Assembly: GCA_042090305.1 (NCBI GenBank)
Contig: JBELJQ010000033.1
Coordinates: 1 to 15,120 of the forward strand
DNA length: 15,120 bases
Direction of reading: 5' to 3'
From: TMED13 sp042090305
GTDB lineage: Bacteria > Pseudomonadota > Alphaproteobacteria > Methylaequorales > Methylaequoraceae
Position 1 is the stretch's first letter. The number at the start of each line of letters is the position of its first letter. Below the pieces are notes generated by a model. The model worked only from the letters and a program-made list of their open reading frames with translations, had not been told where the DNA came from and did not search any database. Made by a program: the position numbers and the translations under genes. Of this stretch, positions 13,359 to 15,120 are shown in pieces.

Positions 13359-14840
13359 CTAGTCAATACTGGCTGTCTCAGACTTTTGTAATTTTGCCGA
13401 TAAAAATCTTTCTCTTGTAAGAGAAACATTAGCATAAAAGTTTGGCATATCCAATTTCTCAACATTTAAACTTGATTGTAACCTAAGTTTCATGGGATTG
13501 ATTGTTCTATTTTTATGCTTTACTTCATAATGTAAATGTGGGCCTGTACTTCTTCCGGAGTTTCCCACATAACCAATAACATCACCCTGTTTAACAACTC
13601 TACCTTTTTTTATACCTTTGGAAAACTTGTAGAGATGAGCATATCTAGTCTTAAAATTGTTCAAATGTTTAATTTCTATAAATCTACCAAATGACCCATT
13701 TCTTCCTGCAAAGGTTACTCTTCCATCACCTGCGGCAAGTATTGGTGTCCCTCGTTTAGCAGCAAAATCTACCCCTCTGTGCATTTTACTATATCCTAAG
13801 ATAGGGTGTTTCCTTACTCCAAATTTTGAGGTTAATCTCGCCCCTTGAACTGGTGTTCTCATGAGATGTTTTCTAATACTTTTTCCATTAGCATCAAAGT
13901 AATCAACCTTTCCATTTTGAAGCCGGTATCTAAATAACTCTAATTTGTGGTCTCTCAAATGAACCAGACCATAAAGTAGTAATGGGTCCCCAACGATATT
14001 ATTAGATTTGGTGAAGTTCGCTTCATAAAGAAGCTCAATAGTATCTCCAGCACGGACATCTCTTTGAAAGTCCATCGTATAACTGAGGTGATGAAGGTAG
14101 TTTTTAACAATTTTTTTGGGTATACCAGCCTTTTTTAGTGTGCTACTTAAACTATTTTTAACTTTCATTCTTTTCCTTACTACTTTTGTGTCTGTTGGAG
14201 CTTCAAGGTAGAAAAATACAAAATCATTATTATGATTTCTTCTTGTGTTTAGTTGTTTGTAATCTTTTGAAAAGGTTTGGATCTCAATTAACCTATCACC
14301 ATAATCAAAAAGAATTTTTAAGTTTTCTTCAATTTTAAAATCTATGAAGTTGGCGACTCTCTCATATACCAATGTTGATTCGTCCTTTTCAAGGAATTTT
14401 TCAAGATTTTTCTTCAACGATTTCTTATTTTTAACTGAGATAACAGTTGTCTTCGATATTTCACTTTTCTCTGGAATAGGTTTTTGTTCGGGGTATGGGA
14501 TGCCAGAAAAAAGCATTGTTTCATTGATTGGTATTAGACTTAGATTCATATTCTTTTCATCATTAATATAGTCACTTTTTATTACTTCAGGGTTGATCTT
14601 GGCTAATTCTAAATCATCAAGTTCTTCTTTAGATATTTCAAAAGATTCTTTTTTTAAAAGTTCGAACCTTTCATCAAATCTGTAATTATCTATTTGGTTG
14701 TTAATTTCAGTGAATTCTTCGATTTCAATTTTGGGGTTTAGTACATCATAATCATTGAACTTAGATATGTTGGATATACTAAAATATCCAAATATTAGGA
14801 TTAAAATGAAGTTAATTTTTTTTCTATCTGAACCCTGCAT
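13359..14840 (-). CDS. M23 family (LytM) murein endopeptidase
   Basis: A 493-residue cell-wall peptidase that would cleave peptide cross-bridges of peptidoglycan. An N-terminal hydrophobic segment (about 10-24) after a basic start acts as membrane anchor or signal. A long linker follows, then a region around 225-330 resembling the OapA/LysM-like substrate domain of MepM-type proteins (LSSTLKKAGIPKKIV, then RAGDTIELLYE). The M23 domain spans about 333-452, with zinc ligands H354 and D358 (MHRGVDFA) and H437 in PHLHYE, plus H402 (RYAHL) and H435 completing the active site. All catalytic residues are present, so it should be an active enzyme rather than a degenerate EnvC/NlpD-type activator. It stands alone on the - strand, divergent from the rRNA operon and convergent with DUF4167. 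The long N-terminal part has no motif I recognise. Confidence 0.93.
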   Translation of the reverse strand: MQGSDRKKINFILILIFGYFSISNISKFNDYDVLNPKIEIEEFTEINNQIDNYRFDERFELLKKESFEISKEELDDLELAKINPEVIKSDYINDEKNMNLSLIPINETMLFSGIPYPEQKPIPEKSEISKTTVISVKNKKSLKKNLEKFLEKDESTLVYERVANFIDFKIEENLKILFDYGDRLIEIQTFSKDYKQLNTRRNHNNDFVFFYLEAPTDTKVVRKRMKVKNSLSSTLKKAGIPKKIVKNYLHHLSYTMDFQRDVRAGDTIELLYEANFTKSNNIVGDPLLLYGLVHLRDHKLELFRYRLQNGKVDYFDANGKSIRKHLMRTPVQGARLTSKFGVRKHPILGYSKMHRGVDFAAKRGTPILAAGDGRVTFAGRNGSFGRFIEIKHLNNFKTRYAHLYKFSKGIKKGRVVKQGDVIGYVGNSGRSTGPHLHYEVKHKNRTINPMKLRLQSSLNVEKLDMPNFYANVSLTRERFLSAKLQKSETASID

Positions 14841-14860
14841 TGTTTTTTAATTATTAGTTT

Positions 14861-14909
14861 AAATATTTTTGAAAAAAAGATTGACCATTTATAGTATTAT
14901 GCATATAAC
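14861..14909 (+). promoter_or_regulatory. rRNA operon promoter with UP element
   Basis: A strong sigma70-type promoter: -35 TTGACC (14881-14886), a 17-bp spacer and -10 TATAAC (14904-14909). Immediately upstream, AAATATTTTT followed by an A-run (14861-14878) closely follows the UP-element consensus bound by the RNA polymerase alpha subunits in rRNA promoters. The predicted start is near 14916, giving a 16S leader of about 150 nt. Correct spacing, the UP element and the position ahead of 16S make this the best-supported promoter here. Confidence 0.75.
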
Positions 14910-14947
14910 AAACTGCACAAATTATCAAATATTATTTTGATGACCAA

Positions 14948-14966
14948 GCTGTTTGAAAATTGAATA
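14948..14966 (+). promoter_or_regulatory. boxA-like rRNA antitermination element
   Basis: The segment GCTGTTTGAAAATTGAATA in the 16S leader matches the boxA-type element found in rRNA leaders and spacers of many bacteria (GCTCTTTGAAAA-like), bound by NusB and NusE (ribosomal protein S10) for Rho-resistant transcription of the operon. It lies about 30 nt downstream of the predicted start, as expected. Assignment is by pattern resemblance. Confidence 0.55.
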
Positions 14967-14997
14967 TAAAGGAATGTGTAGGTGGTGAATTAATACG

Positions 14998-15038
14998 CCA
15001 ACACATTCAGTAACGTAATGTTACATGCTTTGTGTTGG
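14998..15038 (+). other. Two-tier stem-loop in the 16S leader
   Basis: Perfect 8-bp outer arms CCAACACA (14998-15005) and TGTGTTGG (15031-15038) enclose a second, 5-bp stem GTAAC (15010-15014) / GTTAC (15020-15024) with a 5-nt loop. It follows the boxA-like element within the leader transcript. It could be a processing, folding-assistance or regulatory structure. It has no U-tract and so is not an intrinsic terminator. Confidence 0.6.
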
Positions 15039-15047
15039 GTTCAAATG

Positions 15048-15062
15048 TCAAGTTTAACTTGA
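15048..15062 (+). repeat. Inverted repeat just upstream of mature 16S
   Basis: TCAAGTT (15048-15054) and AACTTGA (15056-15062) form a perfect 7-bp inverted repeat around a single base, ending about 8 nt before the mature 16S end. Its half-site ACTTGA recurs in the first bases of 16S. With a one-base centre it is sterically poor as a closed hairpin, so it may instead pair with the 16S 3' flank or with the 16S start. Confidence 0.4.
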
Positions 15063-15069
15063 TTATATC

Positions 15070-15120
15070 AAACTTGAGAGTTTGATCCTGGCTCAGAACG
15101 AACGCTGGCGGCATGCTTAA
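15070..15120 (+). rRNA. rrs: 16S ribosomal RNA, 5' end (partial)
   Basis: The universal 5' signature AGAGTTTGATCCTGGCTCAG (15077-15096) is followed by AACGAACGCTGGCGGCATGC, the alphaproteobacterial form of the 16S start. By alignment with E. coli numbering the mature 5' end falls near 15070. Only about the first 50 nt are in the window, and the gene continues to the right. It is the first gene of an rRNA operon driven by the promoter at 14881-14909. Confidence 0.97.

Larger units (their letters stand above)
14841..15069. other. Intergenic region between M23 gene and 16S rRNA
   Basis: This is the only sizeable non-coding stretch in the window (229 bp). Its left 40 bp must hold the promoter of the leftward peptidase gene, for which no convincing hexamer pair was found, and at the same time the UP element of the rRNA promoter. 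The rest is the transcribed leader of the rRNA operon with the boxA-like element and two inverted repeats described separately. No coding sequence or tRNA is visible in it. Confidence 0.8.

Noticed and set aside
13353..13400. Bidirectional terminator between DUF4167 and M23 genes
   Set aside because: No stable inverted repeat followed by a T-run was found; only the short palindrome ACTAGT is present.
15035..15051. GGTTCAAAT resembling a tRNA T-arm in the 16S leader
   Set aside because: The stem has a wobble and a G-G mismatch at the closing pair, and no matching acceptor or anticodon arms are found about 65 nt upstream.
1..15120. Mobile element, phage, defence system or CRISPR
   Set aside because: No transposase, integrase, terminal repeats, regularly spaced repeats or defence-type domains are visible. 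Apart from the rRNA end, all genes are of core or conserved types with uniform AT-rich composition.

Overview
The window is a gene-dense, strongly AT-rich stretch of a bacterial chromosome. It looks alphaproteobacterial and streamlined, in the style of SAR11, HIMB59 or similar small-genome marine lineages. Four things support this: the first ~50 nt of a 16S rRNA gene at the right edge are of alphaproteobacterial type; the neighbourhood rodZ-ispG-hisS-prfA-prmC-DUF4167 and the block grx-nit-ubiG-lysC are familiar from Alphaproteobacteria; genes overlap or abut almost everywhere; and coding sequence is rich in A/T homopolymers with few Shine-Dalgarno sites. The exact lineage cannot be fixed from this sequence alone. 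No mobile element, CRISPR array, tRNA or phage gene is visible.

Layout. (1) 68-1691, + strand: argJ (arginine biosynthesis) overlapping a MutT/Nudix gene. (2) 1680-2480, - strand: an NDUFAF5/BioC-like methyltransferase-fold protein whose SAM loop is degenerate. It overlaps the Nudix gene tail to tail and lies only 6 bp, head to head, from the next operon. (3) 2487-3549, + strand: grxC-type glutaredoxin overlapping a Nit-family amidase that probably repairs deaminated glutathione. (4) 3529-4745, - strand: ubiG (ubiquinone biosynthesis) coupled to a small methyltransferase of unknown substrate. (5) 4800-13355, + strand: a long operon-like run of lysC, a FabK-like flavoprotein, rodZ, ispG, hisS, a HemA-like fragment, prfA, prmC and a DUF4167 gene. 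(6) 13359-14840, - strand: an M23 (LytM) endopeptidase. (7) 14841-15120: a ~230-nt intergenic region with a very good rRNA promoter (UP element, -35, -10), a boxA-like antitermination element and a two-tier hairpin, then the 5' end of the 16S gene.

How the genes fit together. The long + strand run mixes precursor synthesis (lysC for lysine, threonine, methionine and diaminopimelate; ispG for isoprenoids and hence undecaprenyl-phosphate and ubiquinone side chains), cell-shape control (rodZ) and translation (hisS, prfA, prmC). With the M23 hydrolase and ubiG, this is a core-growth neighbourhood centred on wall, quinone and translation functions next to the rRNA operon.

The most notable item is the 220-residue gene at 10225-10887, between hisS and prfA. 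It reads as the central Rossmann domain of glutamyl-tRNA reductase (HemA), with the dinucleotide-binding glycines lost and the N-terminal catalytic domain absent. It sits where hemA sits in the hemA-prfA-prmC order of E. coli. This suggests a repurposed or relic HemA in a lineage expected to make 5-aminolevulinate by the ALA-synthase route.
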